From assembly GCA_938039195.1 (NCBI GenBank), contig CALHVK010000046.1, positions 1 to 44,100 on the forward strand: a DNA stretch of 44,100 nucleotides, given 5' to 3'. Below the pieces are notes generated by a model. The model was not told the DNA's origin and made no database searches. It saw nothing but the letters and a program-made list of their open reading frames with translations. Below, one piece after another: positions 8,669 through 16,734 of the stretch. How positions within the stretch are numbered: the first letter of the stretch is position 1; every line of letters begins with the position of its first letter. Origin of the DNA: an uncultured Carnobacteriaceae bacterium (GTDB lineage: Bacteria > Bacillota > Bacilli > Lactobacillales > Aerococcaceae). The translations under genes were made by a program, and so were the position numbers.

Positions 8669-9715
8669 TTAGTCTAATAAACTTGTTTGTCCTTCTTCTT
8701 CCACTTCGACAGGAGATGCAACTCCAATGCCATAGTGAGCACGAACTTTTTGATTCAAGTCTGCTACGACTTCTGGGTGGTCTGCTAAGAATGCTTTTGC
8801 ATTTTCACGACCTTGACCAATCTTCTCGTCGTTATAAGCGTACCATGCACCACTCTTCTTCACGAAGTCGAGGTCTGCTGCCATATCGAGTAATTCCCCA
8901 AGTTGAGAAATCCCTTCTCCATACATGATATCCACAACAGCTGTTTTAAATGGTGGAGCCACTTTATTTTTAACAACTTTGATTTTAGTTTGGTTCCCTA
9001 AAATTTCAGTACCTTGTTTGATTTGATCTGCACGACGTACTTCTAAACGAACAGTCGCATAGAATTTCAACGCACGTCCACCAGGAGTTGTTTCAGGGTT
9101 CCCGAACATAACGCCCACTTTTTCACGGATTTGGTTGATAAAGATTGCGATTGTTTTTGTTTTATTAATTGAACCTGATAATTTACGTAATGCTTGAGAC
9201 ATTAAACGAGCTTGAAGACCTACGTGAGATTGACCCATGTCGCCATCGATTTCGGCACGTGGAACTAACGCAGCAACTGAGTCGACGATAACGATGTCAA
9301 CTGCTCCTGATGATACTAAAGCATCTGCTATTCCTAATCCTTGTTCCCCTGTATCTGGTTGAGATAATAATAATTCATCAATGTTTACGCCTAAAGCTTT
9401 TGCGTATTCTGGATCTAGAGCGTGCTCAGCATCGATAAACGCTGCAACTCCACCACGTTTTTGAACTTCCGCAACCGCATGCAATGCAACAGTTGTTTTA
9501 CCTGAAGATTCTGGTCCGTATACTTCAATGATACGTCCACGTGGGAATCCACCAACACCTAATGCGATATCTAACGCAAGAGAACCTGAAGATACTGTTT
9601 GAATTTGTGTATCTACTTTTTCTCCTAATTTCATTACGGCACCTTTACCGTAGCTTTTCTCAATTTTCTTTAGCGCATCTTCCAATGCTCTTTGACGATT
9701 TTCATTTTCTGCCAT
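8669..9715 (-). CDS. recA: Recombinase A
   Basis: A 348-residue RecA of standard length, the strand-exchange ATPase of homologous recombination and co-protease for LexA. The Walker A motif GPESSGKT is at 67-74, the loop QIREKVGVMFGNPETTPGGR is intact, and the acidic C-terminal tail is present. GGAGG lies nine bases before the ATG. It follows cinA by 85 bp that hold its own promoter and a LexA box, so it is SOS-inducible as well as possibly co-transcribed with cinA. Its place near the comG operon is relevant because RecA integrates transformed DNA. Confidence 0.98.
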   Translation of the reverse strand: MAENENRQRALEDALKKIEKSYGKGAVMKLGEKVDTQIQTVSSGSLALDIALGVGGFPRGRIIEVYGPESSGKTTVALHAVAEVQKRGGVAAFIDAEHALDPEYAKALGVNIDELLLSQPDTGEQGLGIADALVSSGAVDIVIVDSVAALVPRAEIDGDMGQSHVGLQARLMSQALRKLSGSINKTKTIAIFINQIREKVGVMFGNPETTPGGRALKFYATVRLEVRRADQIKQGTEILGNQTKIKVVKNKVAPPFKTAVVDIMYGEGISQLGELLDMAADLDFVKKSGAWYAYNDEKIGQGRENAKAFLADHPEVVADLNQKVRAHYGIGVASPVEVEEEGQTSLLD

Positions 9716-9749
9716 GTTTTAATTCCTCCACGAATTTTAAGTCAAACAT

Positions 9750-9779
9750 ATTGTACACTATGTTCTATTCCATGCGCAA
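9750..9779 (-). promoter_or_regulatory. Promoter of recA
   Basis: Minus strand TTGCGC (9774-9779), 18-nt spacer, TACAAT (9750-9755). A moderate match that lies just downstream of the LexA box. Confidence 0.55.
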
Positions 9780-9787
9780 GCAATATG

Positions 9788-9801
9788 CGAACATTTGTTC
9801 T
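9788..9801. promoter_or_regulatory. LexA/DinR SOS box of recA
   Basis: CGAACATTTGTTCT matches the Firmicute SOS box CGAAC-N4-GTTCG at 13 of 14 positions. It is centred about 20 bp upstream of the recA -35 box and its last base is in the cinA stop codon. Confidence 0.85.
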
Positions 9802-11054
9802 TATTTTGTTCGAACTTGTTTTAATAAATACTTTCTAAGTAGATTCCATCCATATTGGACCGCGAATTCACGGTTATCGTTACGAGTACGTGCAAGGTGT
9901 AATTCTAACACTTCAACCTCTGTTTGAGAGGCTAATGCCACGAAAATCGTTCCGACTTCTTTCCCTTCCATTTCACTAGGCCCTGCGACTCCAGTGAAAG
10001 AAATTCCCAAATCACTTTGATAATGGAGTCTTGCTTGTTCGGCCATTGCTTTGGCACATTCTGCACTCACCATTCCGTATTGATCCAGCAAGGTACTGTC
10101 GATTCCTAGTTGCGTTTCTTTAGCCTCTCTTTGATAAGCGACTGTTCCGCCTTGGAAGTAAGAGGAACTTCCTTCGAACGCCACGACACTTGCTGCAAAC
10201 AATCCACCTGTTAAACTTTCAGCGCAAGCGAGTGTAAGTCCTGATTTCTTTAGTAATTCAACAGTGACTCCCTGTAATGTATTATGGTCTCCGTATCCAT
10301 AGAAGTATTCTCCTACTTGCGATTGGATGAGTAATTCCATCCCATCAAGAAGCTCTATACATTCTTCTTTGGTTTCTCCATTGGCTGTTAATCGAAGCAT
10401 CACTTCAAATTTCCCAGCGTATGGTGCAATTGTTGGATTTGTTTGTCCCTCGATTAAATCTTCTAAGATGGTTACGAGACGTGATTCTCCAATTCCAAAG
10501 AATCGTAAATAACGAGACTCGAATAAATCTACCTTGCCCATTTTCTTTCTTAAGAAAGGCAACACTTCTTTTTGCATCATCATTTTCAATTCATTTGGTG
10601 GTCCAGGTAGAACAATGAATTGACGTCCATCTTTTTCATACCCACAACCGACTGCAAGTCCATTATGATTTTTAAAGACGGTACCGCCCTCGAATGCGAG
10701 TGCCTGTCTACGATTATTTTCACTCATATCTCGATGAGAACGCACGTGAAAATCAATCACTTTCTGAAGAGCTGCCTCATCTTCGACAAGTTTCACTTCT
10801 AAAAAGCGCGCCAGTACTTGTTTTGTGATATCATCTGTCGTTGGTCCAAGACCCCCAGATAAAATAATTAACTCACTTCTTGAAGCGGCTAATTCAATCG
10901 CTTCATATAATCTGTCTTCATTATCCCCAACCACTTGCTGATAGTAAGTTGGAATTGAATTTTTTGCTAATTCTTGGGCTAAGTATGCACTATTCGTGTT
11001 TACAATTTGCCCCATTAGTAACTCTGTACCAACTGCAATGATTTCTGCATTCAT
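9801..11054 (-). CDS. cinA: Competence/damage-inducible protein CinA
   Basis: A 417-residue two-domain protein. The N-terminal MoCF-like domain (MNAEIIAVGTELLMGQ, SGGLGPTTDD) corresponds to the ADP-ribose pyrophosphatase part. The C-terminal domain (LACAESLTGGLFAAS, SFTGVAGPSE) is the NMN-deamidase family domain. In many Firmicutes cinA is co-transcribed with recA and induced during competence, and this arrangement is retained here. GGAAGG lies nine bases before the ATG. It is separated from pgsA by an intrinsic terminator, so it should have its own promoter, which I could not place with confidence. No competence sigma-factor box was recognised upstream. Confidence 0.95.
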   Translation of the reverse strand: MNAEIIAVGTELLMGQIVNTNSAYLAQELAKNSIPTYYQQVVGDNEDRLYEAIELAASRSELIILSGGLGPTTDDITKQVLARFLEVKLVEDEAALQKVIDFHVRSHRDMSENNRRQALAFEGGTVFKNHNGLAVGCGYEKDGRQFIVLPGPPNELKMMMQKEVLPFLRKKMGKVDLFESRYLRFFGIGESRLVTILEDLIEGQTNPTIAPYAGKFEVMLRLTANGETKEECIELLDGMELLIQSQVGEYFYGYGDHNTLQGVTVELLKKSGLTLACAESLTGGLFAASVVAFEGSSSYFQGGTVAYQREAKETQLGIDSTLLDQYGMVSAECAKAMAEQARLHYQSDLGISFTGVAGPSEMEGKEVGTIFVALASQTEVEVLELHLARTRNDNREFAVQYGWNLLRKYLLKQVRTK

Positions 11055-11090
11055 TGTGTCTCGCCTTCCTTACACTCTTTTTCGTAAAAT

Positions 11091-11121
11091 AAAAAGCCCA
11101 AAACAATTGTTTCAGGCTTTT
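11091..11121 (-). terminator. Intrinsic terminator after pgsA
   Basis: Minus strand AAAAGCC-(imperfect inner pairing of GAAACA with TGTTTT)-GGCTTTTT, ending in TTTTTATTTT. It lies between the pgsA stop and cinA. Confidence 0.75.
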
Positions 11122-11126
11122 GTTTG

Positions 11127-11720
11127 TTATTCTGTTTTAGTAAATGAATCCGCAAATACATGTCGATTCTTTACAAAATAATCTAAACCTGAATAGATTG
11201 TAAATACTAAACAACTATAAAGTAAGATTTGTCCGATTGGAATTCCAATGGCCTTAAAGAACAAATCATCTGTTAATAGGAAAATAATCGCCAACATTTG
11301 AGTAGCGGTTTTTACTTTCCCTGGCCAAGCAGCAGCCATGACTTCGCCATCTGTGACTAATAATAATCGAAGCCCCGTCACTGCTAATTCACGACAAACA
11401 ATGATACTCACGACCCAAGCAGGTGCTAAGTTGAATGAAACCAGCATAATGAATGCACTCATTACTAGCATTTTATCTGCTAAAGGATCAGCAAACTTCC
11501 CAAAGTTTGTCACTAATTTGTATTTGCGTGCTAAATATCCATCAAGATAATCTGTAAAACTAGCGACTGCGAAAATAATCATGGCCAAAAAGTGAACAAC
11601 GCTGATTTGTGAGCCTACAAGACTCATCACACCGAACGCTTCACTTGGCAGGCACATAAGGATGATAAACACCGGAATCATGAAAATTCGCAATACGGTT
11701 AATTTATTTGGTAAATTCAT
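11127..11720 (-). CDS. pgsA: CDP-diacylglycerol--glycerol-3-phosphate 3-phosphatidyltransferase
   Basis: A 197-residue integral membrane enzyme that makes phosphatidylglycerol phosphate, the committed step to phosphatidylglycerol and cardiolipin. The CDP-alcohol phosphotransferase signature DGX2ARX8GX3DX3D is perfect: D60, G61, A64, R65, G74, D78, D82. About five hydrophobic segments follow. It starts 9 nt after the rodZ stop, so the two form an operon, as in Bacillus (rodZ-pgsA-cinA-recA). Confidence 0.97.
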   Translation of the reverse strand: MNLPNKLTVLRIFMIPVFIILMCLPSEAFGVMSLVGSQISVVHFLAMIIFAVASFTDYLDGYLARKYKLVTNFGKFADPLADKMLVMSAFIMLVSFNLAPAWVVSIIVCRELAVTGLRLLLVTDGEVMAAAWPGKVKTATQMLAIIFLLTDDLFFKAIGIPIGQILLYSCLVFTIYSGLDYFVKNRHVFADSFTKTE

Positions 11721-11729
11721 CGAATTCTC

Positions 11730-12572
11730 CTATTGAATCGTGATATAAATTCTTGTAGCGTTTGAACCTTCAGGAATTTGCAATTCAACACCACCAACTG
11801 TAATCGTACCTAATGGAGGATATCCAAAGTCCATACGAATCGTTGTTGTTCCTTCAGGAATCGAACCAGTCACGATTTGATTTGTTGCTGGAACGCCATC
11901 TGCCACAACTTTACCATCTGCTAAGATTTGTGCCCATAAAGCGTTTCTTGCTTCATTTAACACTTTCACATCTAATGGGAATTTACTTACGTTTGCAATA
12001 TAGTACAATGCATTTCCGTTTGCATATGAATACGTAACACTCGTCACTTCTGGAGCTGCCGTTGTCGTTGTAGCAACAGTTGTTTCTGCTGCAACTGCTG
12101 TTTGCGTTGTAGCTTGAGTCGTTACAGGATTATTACGTTGCGCACGATTGCTAAATACGGCTTGTCCAATCGCAAAAATAATCGCTACGATGAACATTCC
12201 CAATAAGATTGTTGGGAAATAATTTTTTAAAGTATCTGATACTGAAGACCATTTACTCTTGTTTTTATTTAAACGTGAACGATTACTTGTTGTTGCGTTC
12301 AAGTAAGTTGAAGAAGGAGTTGTCTTCACAGCAGCCTGCGGAATTTCTGCAGCATGCTCTTCTAATAAAGCCGCCCCGTCTAATCCAACTGTGTCAGCAA
12401 TTTGTTTGATGAACGCGCGTGTATAAAACGCACCTGGCATCAAGTCGAAGTCATTATCTTCAATTGCGATTAAATAACGTTTTTGAATTTTTGTAATTTG
12501 TTGCAAGTCATCAAGAGTGTACCCTTTTAATTGTCTTGCACTTTTTAAAATTTCTCCGATTGTTTGTGTCAT
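11730..12572 (-). CDS. rodZ: RodZ-family helix-turn-helix membrane protein
   Basis: A 280-residue protein. The N-terminal cytoplasmic helix-turn-helix (residues 5-72, IGEILKSARQLKGYTLDDL) contacts MreB in known RodZ proteins. A single membrane helix spans about 119-140. A Thr/Ala-rich extracytoplasmic linker (about 150-178) leads to a C-terminal beta-rich DUF4115 domain. RodZ couples the cytoskeleton to cell-wall synthesis. In an apparent coccus lacking visible mreB here its job may differ; this is an inference. It heads the rodZ-pgsA operon behind an extended -10 promoter. Confidence 0.9.
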   Translation of the reverse strand: MTQTIGEILKSARQLKGYTLDDLQQITKIQKRYLIAIEDNDFDLMPGAFYTRAFIKQIADTVGLDGAALLEEHAAEIPQAAVKTTPSSTYLNATTSNRSRLNKNKSKWSSVSDTLKNYFPTILLGMFIVAIIFAIGQAVFSNRAQRNNPVTTQATTQTAVAAETTVATTTTAAPEVTSVTYSYANGNALYYIANVSKFPLDVKVLNEARNALWAQILADGKVVADGVPATNQIVTGSIPEGTTTIRMDFGYPPLGTITVGGVELQIPEGSNATRIYITIQ

Positions 12573-12604
12573 TATTTCACCATCTTTTCATTTTCTCATT
12601 GAAA

Positions 12605-12613
12605 AGTATACCA
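12605..12613 (-). promoter_or_regulatory. Extended -10 promoter of rodZ-pgsA
   Basis: Minus strand TGGTATACT, 33 nt upstream of the rodZ start and about 50 nt after the comGG stop. No convincing -35. No terminator hairpin was seen for the comG operon in this gap, so read-through from comG into rodZ is possible. Confidence 0.55.
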
Positions 12614-12662
12614 TAGATTAAAAATGAAAAAAACAAAAAGAAGTCGCTATGTTGTGTTTAGT

Positions 12663-13013
12663 CTATTTTACAAACTGGATATATAGTGTATCTTTCTTCG
12701 AATGGCCATTTGGCAAACTGACATTGAGCGTAAAACTTCTCTCTTTTTCGTTCCACTGCACATATACAGTCCCATTCGAAAATTGGATGACATCTGGATA
12801 CGTCATTTCATCTTTGTTAAAGGATAGCTTTTGCCTTACCGTCTGACTCGCCATCTCAAGCAATAAATCCATTCGATACCCATCTTCCAGAAGGCGATAT
12901 TCAAGAGTGTTGTGGGCATGAATTTTTAGTAATGCGATAATGAGAATACTCGCAATGCCAAGTAACGCAAGAAATTGAAATAGTAAGAACCCTTTTCTTC
13001 TATGGTTTGTCAT
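12663..13013 (-). CDS. comGG: Competence pseudopilus minor pilin ComGG-like
   Basis: A 116-residue protein, last in the comG order. A short basic N terminus (MTNHRRKGF) precedes a hydrophobic helix (about 9-30). The position and size match ComGG, the least conserved member. The prepilin-type cleavage context is degenerate: KGF is present but position +5 is Gln rather than Glu. This fits the known absence of a canonical signal in Bacillus ComGG. It overlaps the comGF end by 14 nt. The assignment rests mainly on synteny. Confidence 0.75.
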   Translation of the reverse strand: MTNHRRKGFLLFQFLALLGIASILIIALLKIHAHNTLEYRLLEDGYRMDLLLEMASQTVRQKLSFNKDEMTYPDVIQFSNGTVYVQWNEKERSFTLNVSLPNGHSKKDTLYIQFVK

Positions 13014-13512
13014 TTTTCTTTTCCTTTACTTCTTTCACTTTGACATAAATAGCTCGATTCTTCGGTGCAAAATTTAAGCGAAAAGTACTTCCTTGTACGA
13101 GAGTTGTCGAAATCAGCAACTGATTCCCGTTTCTTTTAATCGTGAGAGACCGAATGCCATAAAGAAATGGCTGGTGTCCTCCACTTCCACCTGCTCCTTT
13201 AAAAATCTTTCCGCCATCTTTCCAACTAGAAACGAGCGTAATCACCTCTGTTTTCTCAGAAACGGTATTCGCAAACGTCGCAGTATATGGATCGTATCCA
13301 TTAAACGACGTTAGTTTAAAACCCGCATAATTAAAATTAATTTGCTGAACGGCGACATGCCATTTAATATCGTCTGGAACATTGAGTCGGTCCTTGATTT
13401 TTAAAAAAGCGGTGCAAAGCCCCATAAAGGCTACTAAACTGATGGAGATAATAACCAGAGCGATTAGATGTTCAACGAGGATAAATCCGGACTTTTTTCT
13501 CGGTAATCGCAT
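13000..13512 (-). CDS. comGF: Competence pseudopilus minor pilin ComGF
   Basis: A 170-residue prepilin-like protein with basic leader MRLPRKKSG, then the type IV motif GFILVEHLIAL (Gly9/Phe10, Glu14) and a hydrophobic helix. The family segment VEHLIAL is typical of ComGF. The frame is open to 13542. The ATG at 13512 has AGGAGGTG ten bases upstream and directly begins the leader, so it was chosen. Its start lies 41 nt inside comGE, a common comG arrangement. The product is a minor pilin of the DNA-uptake pseudopilus, processed by ComC, which is not in this window. Confidence 0.85.
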   Translation of the reverse strand: MRLPRKKSGFILVEHLIALVIISISLVAFMGLCTAFLKIKDRLNVPDDIKWHVAVQQINFNYAGFKLTSFNGYDPYTATFANTVSEKTEVITLVSSWKDGGKIFKGAGGSGGHQPFLYGIRSLTIKRNGNQLLISTTLVQGSTFRLNFAPKNRAIYVKVKEVKEKKNDKP

Positions 13513-13837
13513 TGATTTGGAACACCTCCTCATTCTCTCCACAAGAAACCGTCACCGTCGCTTTAGAGGTCGTTGTATTTAGTTTTTCATATGTCACTTT
13601 TTTCATCTTCTTTTGCTCTTCTTTTGACAACTTCTCCACGGTTGCAGGATATGTCGCACTAGCTTGTAAATCCATTAACTGCGTAGCTGCAGCATCCAAA
13701 AAGCATCCTTTTAGTTGTTGGCGATGATACAGCTGACCGACCATAAAACTAAGCAAAGAAACAATAACCGTTAAAATCATCAATCCAATCATTGCTTCCA
13801 GCAAAACATAGCCGCTACTTTTCGGTAATTTCAACAT
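13472..13837 (-). CDS. comGE: Competence pseudopilus minor pilin ComGE
   Basis: A 121-residue prepilin-like protein with the cleavage motif SSG-YVLLEAMIGL (Gly9/Tyr10, Glu14), a hydrophobic helix to about residue 35 and a small globular tail. Its position between comGD and comGF identifies it. It overlaps comGD by 23 nt and comGF by 41 nt, so the genes are probably translated in a coupled fashion. Confidence 0.82.
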   Translation of the reverse strand: MLKLPKSSGYVLLEAMIGLMILTVIVSLLSFMVGQLYHRQQLKGCFLDAAATQLMDLQASATYPATVEKLSKEEQKKMKKVTYEKLNTTTSKATVTVSCGENEEVFQINAITEKKVRIYPR

Positions 13838-14243
13838 GATACTTAGCCTCCCCTAATTGAAAAACATAAGTGTATCTGCGATTTTGCCCATCAAACGTCA
13901 CGGACGAGAACTGGCTAACATTCCCACTATAGGGCTTAAAACCATACGTTTGAACCGAATAACTTCTCATCGTATCCGGAAAGCGAATCTTCTTATCCAA
14001 CTCTCTAGCTCCATGACAATTTAATTCCACGATGCCTCCCGAGACCGTTACAAAGGAACCTTGTCCCGTTGAAATAGCTGTAATCTGCGCTGTATCCATT
14101 ACTTGCTCAAACTCTCTTAGAAATACTTCTTCCTTCCAATTTACATAGGAGCGACTAATCAAAGGCGGAGCCAATAAAAGTAAGAAGCAAGCAATGGAGA
14201 GCGCAATTAAGCATTCAACAAGCGTAAATGCTCTACTCCGCAT
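13815..14243 (-). CDS. comGD: Competence pseudopilus minor pilin ComGD
   Basis: A 142-residue prepilin-like protein. The N terminus MRSRAFTLVECLIAL fits the type IV signal with Glu at +5, but the -1 residue is Ala instead of the usual Gly. A hydrophobic helix and a GspH-like C-terminal region follow. It overlaps comGC by 11 nt. The Ala at -1 is tolerated in some prepilins but is worth noting. Confidence 0.85.
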   Translation of the reverse strand: MRSRAFTLVECLIALSIACFLLLLAPPLISRSYVNWKEEVFLREFEQVMDTAQITAISTGQGSFVTVSGGIVELNCHGARELDKKIRFPDTMRSYSVQTYGFKPYSGNVSQFSSVTFDGQNRRYTYVFQLGEAKYHVEITEK

Positions 14244-14532
14244 TCTTTAATTCTTGTGGTGCATTATTGTAAGCTTCCAATTGCTTCTGATCAATGTACT
14301 TTTCTTTAAGCAATTCATCTACCGTTGGGATTTTATTTGTACTCTTTTCAAGCATATATGCTTGTTGTTGAGTTTTTACCACGTGTACAATCGCTGCATC
14401 TGATTTTTTCTTAGCCTCTTCTCTTTGCTTAGCAATATTCGGAATAATCAGTAGCATCATCAAGCCAATAATAAAGAGGCACACGAGTAATTCAATTAAC
14501 GTGAAGCCTTTTTTCTTTGTTTTCATTTTCAT
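14233..14532 (-). CDS. comGC: Major competence pseudopilin ComGC
   Basis: A 99-residue prepilin, the major subunit of the DNA-uptake pseudopilus. The basic leader MKMKTKKKG is followed by FTLIELLVCLFIIGLMMLL, a perfect class 3 signal cleaved after Gly9 with Glu14 at +5. The start is ATG 14532, eight bases after GGAGG. An in-frame TTG at 14547 lies inside that region and is not needed. The comGB stop ends one base before the start. Confidence 0.93.
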   Translation of the reverse strand: MKMKTKKKGFTLIELLVCLFIIGLMMLLIIPNIAKQREEAKKKSDAAIVHVVKTQQQAYMLEKSTNKIPTVDELLKEKYIDQKQLEAYNNAPQELKNAE

Positions 14533-14533
14533 T

Positions 14534-15604
14534 TTAATTTCCTCCAATCATCGTTAGTGTCGGTAGTAATAAGATGAGATACATGGAAACGATGAGGAAA
14601 CCAATCCCCATAAGTAGTAACGGTTGAATCCACTTGATTTTCTTTTCGATGCCTTGGGTAAATTCGTCGAGCATTTGGTCGGCATATACTTGCAGTTGCA
14701 CGTCTAGTTGCCTTGTCTTCTCTCCTTCTAACACCAGCCAGATAAACTCTTGACGGAACAACTTCATCTTTTCAAGCGCCGTAGAAAACGACTCCCCTTG
14801 AATCAGTTGTTCTTCTAGCTTTTGCGCAATCATTTTTGACAGTGCACTCGTTCCTTCTTTCTTCAGTTCGGACACCATCGACAACAGCGACTGTCCGTTC
14901 CCTAGAAAATACGAGAATTCTCGTGCGTACAAAAACGTCACGTATTGCTGGGCACTCTTTCCAATGACGGGAAGCGAAATCAACATGCGAAACTGATCGT
15001 AAGTGTTCTTTCGCCTCCAGTACAAGCGAACTAATATGACTAGTATCACTACAACGATCAAAAATATCATTGCTAGCTGTGGTAAGTTTTGAAAACCAAG
15101 CCATATCCAATACAAAAAGCCAGACTGCTTGAGTTGGTCTTCTTGCACCATGCTAGAGAGTTGATCGAGTAAGAGCATTCGAATACAGAGCACCATTCCG
15201 ATGACAAACGTAAAAAGAAACGCAGGATACATCATCATCTGCTGCATTTTCTTTTGTTGTTTTTGCTTTCGGGTGAGAAACTCTCCAATCGATGCACAGG
15301 CCTTCTCGAAGCTTCCAAACTGCATGGATAAATAAATTTGCGAGGTATTCGTTTCTGAGTACCCGACCCGTTTCAAGCACTCATCAAAACGTCGTCCTTC
15401 TCCAAGCGTTCCTCTCATTTGTTCAAGGTCCATCTTTTGCGCATCGAATAAGTATTCTAAAAACTTCAACGCCTCATCCAAGCTAAATCCTTCCTCGAGT
15501 AAATGAGCCAGCTGAATCAGAAACCGACTTTGAACCGGTCCTTTCCACTTTTTAGATAATTTGATAGGTTTCGTAAGTTTTGTCCGTAATGTATCCCAAT
15601 GCAT
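14534..15604 (-). CDS. comGB: Competence type II secretion membrane protein ComGB
   Basis: A 356-residue GspF/PilC-family polytopic protein, the inner-membrane platform for pseudopilus assembly. Two repeated T2SS-F domains are visible: a cytoplasmic helical part, then hydrophobic segments near 125-150, 165-190 and 320-350. GAGG lies seven bases before the ATG, and the start is 53 nt inside the 3' end of comGA. Such overlaps are usual in comG operons and suggest translational coupling. Confidence 0.92.
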   Translation of the reverse strand: MHWDTLRTKLTKPIKLSKKWKGPVQSRFLIQLAHLLEEGFSLDEALKFLEYLFDAQKMDLEQMRGTLGEGRRFDECLKRVGYSETNTSQIYLSMQFGSFEKACASIGEFLTRKQKQQKKMQQMMMYPAFLFTFVIGMVLCIRMLLLDQLSSMVQEDQLKQSGFLYWIWLGFQNLPQLAMIFLIVVVILVILVRLYWRRKNTYDQFRMLISLPVIGKSAQQYVTFLYAREFSYFLGNGQSLLSMVSELKKEGTSALSKMIAQKLEEQLIQGESFSTALEKMKLFRQEFIWLVLEGEKTRQLDVQLQVYADQMLDEFTQGIEKKIKWIQPLLLMGIGFLIVSMYLILLLPTLTMIGGN

Positions 15605-16622
15605 AAGCTTTCCTCAATACCTTATTAAAAGGATGTACTCTTTCTTCGTCTGTGGCGAATTGATTTGTTTTGAAAAACTGCGACAACTTTTCATGCGTTT
15701 CGATTTCAAAAATGGTTCCCCGCTTTTCTCCATTTGTTAAATGATTACAATGCAATTCACATTCCTTACCGCAAAGTCCGCAATACCGAGGGAGGAGGCG
15801 TTGTGAACAAATCGCGATAATGGTTTGTGCAAGCATCGTCTTACTAACTCCAAGTTCCAAGAGCCTTGCTACCACTCCATCACAGTCTTTTGCGTGAACC
15901 GTTGCTAGAATCAAGTGCCCTGTTAAGGCTGCACGAATCGCCATCTTTGCCGTCATTTCATCTCGGATTTCTCCAATCAGTAAAATATCTGGATGATGAC
16001 GCAAGCAACTCTTAATGAGTAATTCATACGTAATTCCAGCCTTCTCGTTAATCTCCGTCTGTAAAAACATCGGCTCATGGTACTCCACTGGGTCTTCCAT
16101 CGTAATCACTTGAAGCGTCTTTTCTTTCATACGAGCCCTAAGTAAAGCGTACATCGTACTCGTTTTACCAGAACTGACGGGTCCAGAAAATAAAATCAAG
16201 CCGCTCTTATAGCGCAGGAACTGTTGTAAGAGCGCCCAGTCCTTTGGAAAATAAGTCATCGAACGAATCGACGCCTTTTCCTTTTTAGACCGATGCAAGA
16301 GCCTAATTACCATGGATTCCTTCTGCTTAAAATTCGTAATCACTGATAATCTCAGTTCAATCATCTGGTCCTTTGAAATCTCAAAGGTTAAGGAACCACT
16401 CTGCGGTCTTCGTCTCTCTCCTACATCCATTCCTGCTTGATACTTTAAGTACGAAATAAATTGCAAGGCTACTTCGTCTGAAATCTTTCTCAACTCTTTT
16501 AACCCATTGACATCTCTTAAATAAAATACATACTCCTCTCCAACCGGTAATAAATGAATATCATCTAATTGGTGCTTAATGGCTTGCGTGAATACTTCCG
16601 TTGCTAATTCATTCATTTCCAT
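15552..16622 (-). CDS. comGA: Competence pseudopilus assembly ATPase ComGA
   Basis: A 356-residue GspE/PilB-type traffic ATPase that powers pseudopilus assembly for DNA uptake. The Walker A motif GPVSSGKT is at 147-154, the Asp box around MEDPVEY, the Walker B DILLIGEIRDE near 212-222 and the His box LATVHAKD. A four-Cys element (C281, C284, C288, C292) resembles the zinc site of T2SS ATPases. GGAGG is seven bases before the ATG. It is the first comG gene. I found no TACGAATA-type competence sigma box upstream in the right orientation, so the competence regulator cannot be named from this sequence. Confidence 0.95.
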   Translation of the reverse strand: MEMNELATEVFTQAIKHQLDDIHLLPVGEEYVFYLRDVNGLKELRKISDEVALQFISYLKYQAGMDVGERRRPQSGSLTFEISKDQMIELRLSVITNFKQKESMVIRLLHRSKKEKASIRSMTYFPKDWALLQQFLRYKSGLILFSGPVSSGKTSTMYALLRARMKEKTLQVITMEDPVEYHEPMFLQTEINEKAGITYELLIKSCLRHHPDILLIGEIRDEMTAKMAIRAALTGHLILATVHAKDCDGVVARLLELGVSKTMLAQTIIAICSQRLLPRYCGLCGKECELHCNHLTNGEKRGTIFEIETHEKLSQFFKTNQFATDEERVHPFNKVLRKAYALGYITDKTYETYQII

Positions 16623-16685
16623 TGTTCTTCCTCCACTCTTTGACTAGTCATAAAGAACTACGAGAAAAACTAAAAAGGAGTCTTT

Positions 16686-16725
16686 TGGACAACAAAAAAA
16701 CGCTGAAGAAAATCTCTTCAACGTT
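16686..16725 (-). terminator. Intrinsic terminator after the vanZ-family gene
   Basis: Minus strand AACGTTGAAGA, loop, TCTTCAGCGTT (one mismatch) followed by seven T. It insulates comGA from upstream transcription. Confidence 0.88.
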
Positions 16726-16734
16726 TTGAGTGTA

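Noticed and set aside
9808..9815. GTTCGAAC as a second LexA box
   Set aside because: It lacks the four-base gap between half-sites required for the Firmicute SOS box and is inside cinA coding sequence.
13000..13542. Long start of comGF at 13542
   Set aside because: It would add a non-family N terminus before the prepilin leader, whereas ATG 13512 has a near-perfect ribosome binding site and begins the leader directly.
16640..16690. TACGAG in front of comGA as a possible competence sigma-factor box
   Set aside because: The match is only partial and is on the strand opposite to comGA transcription.
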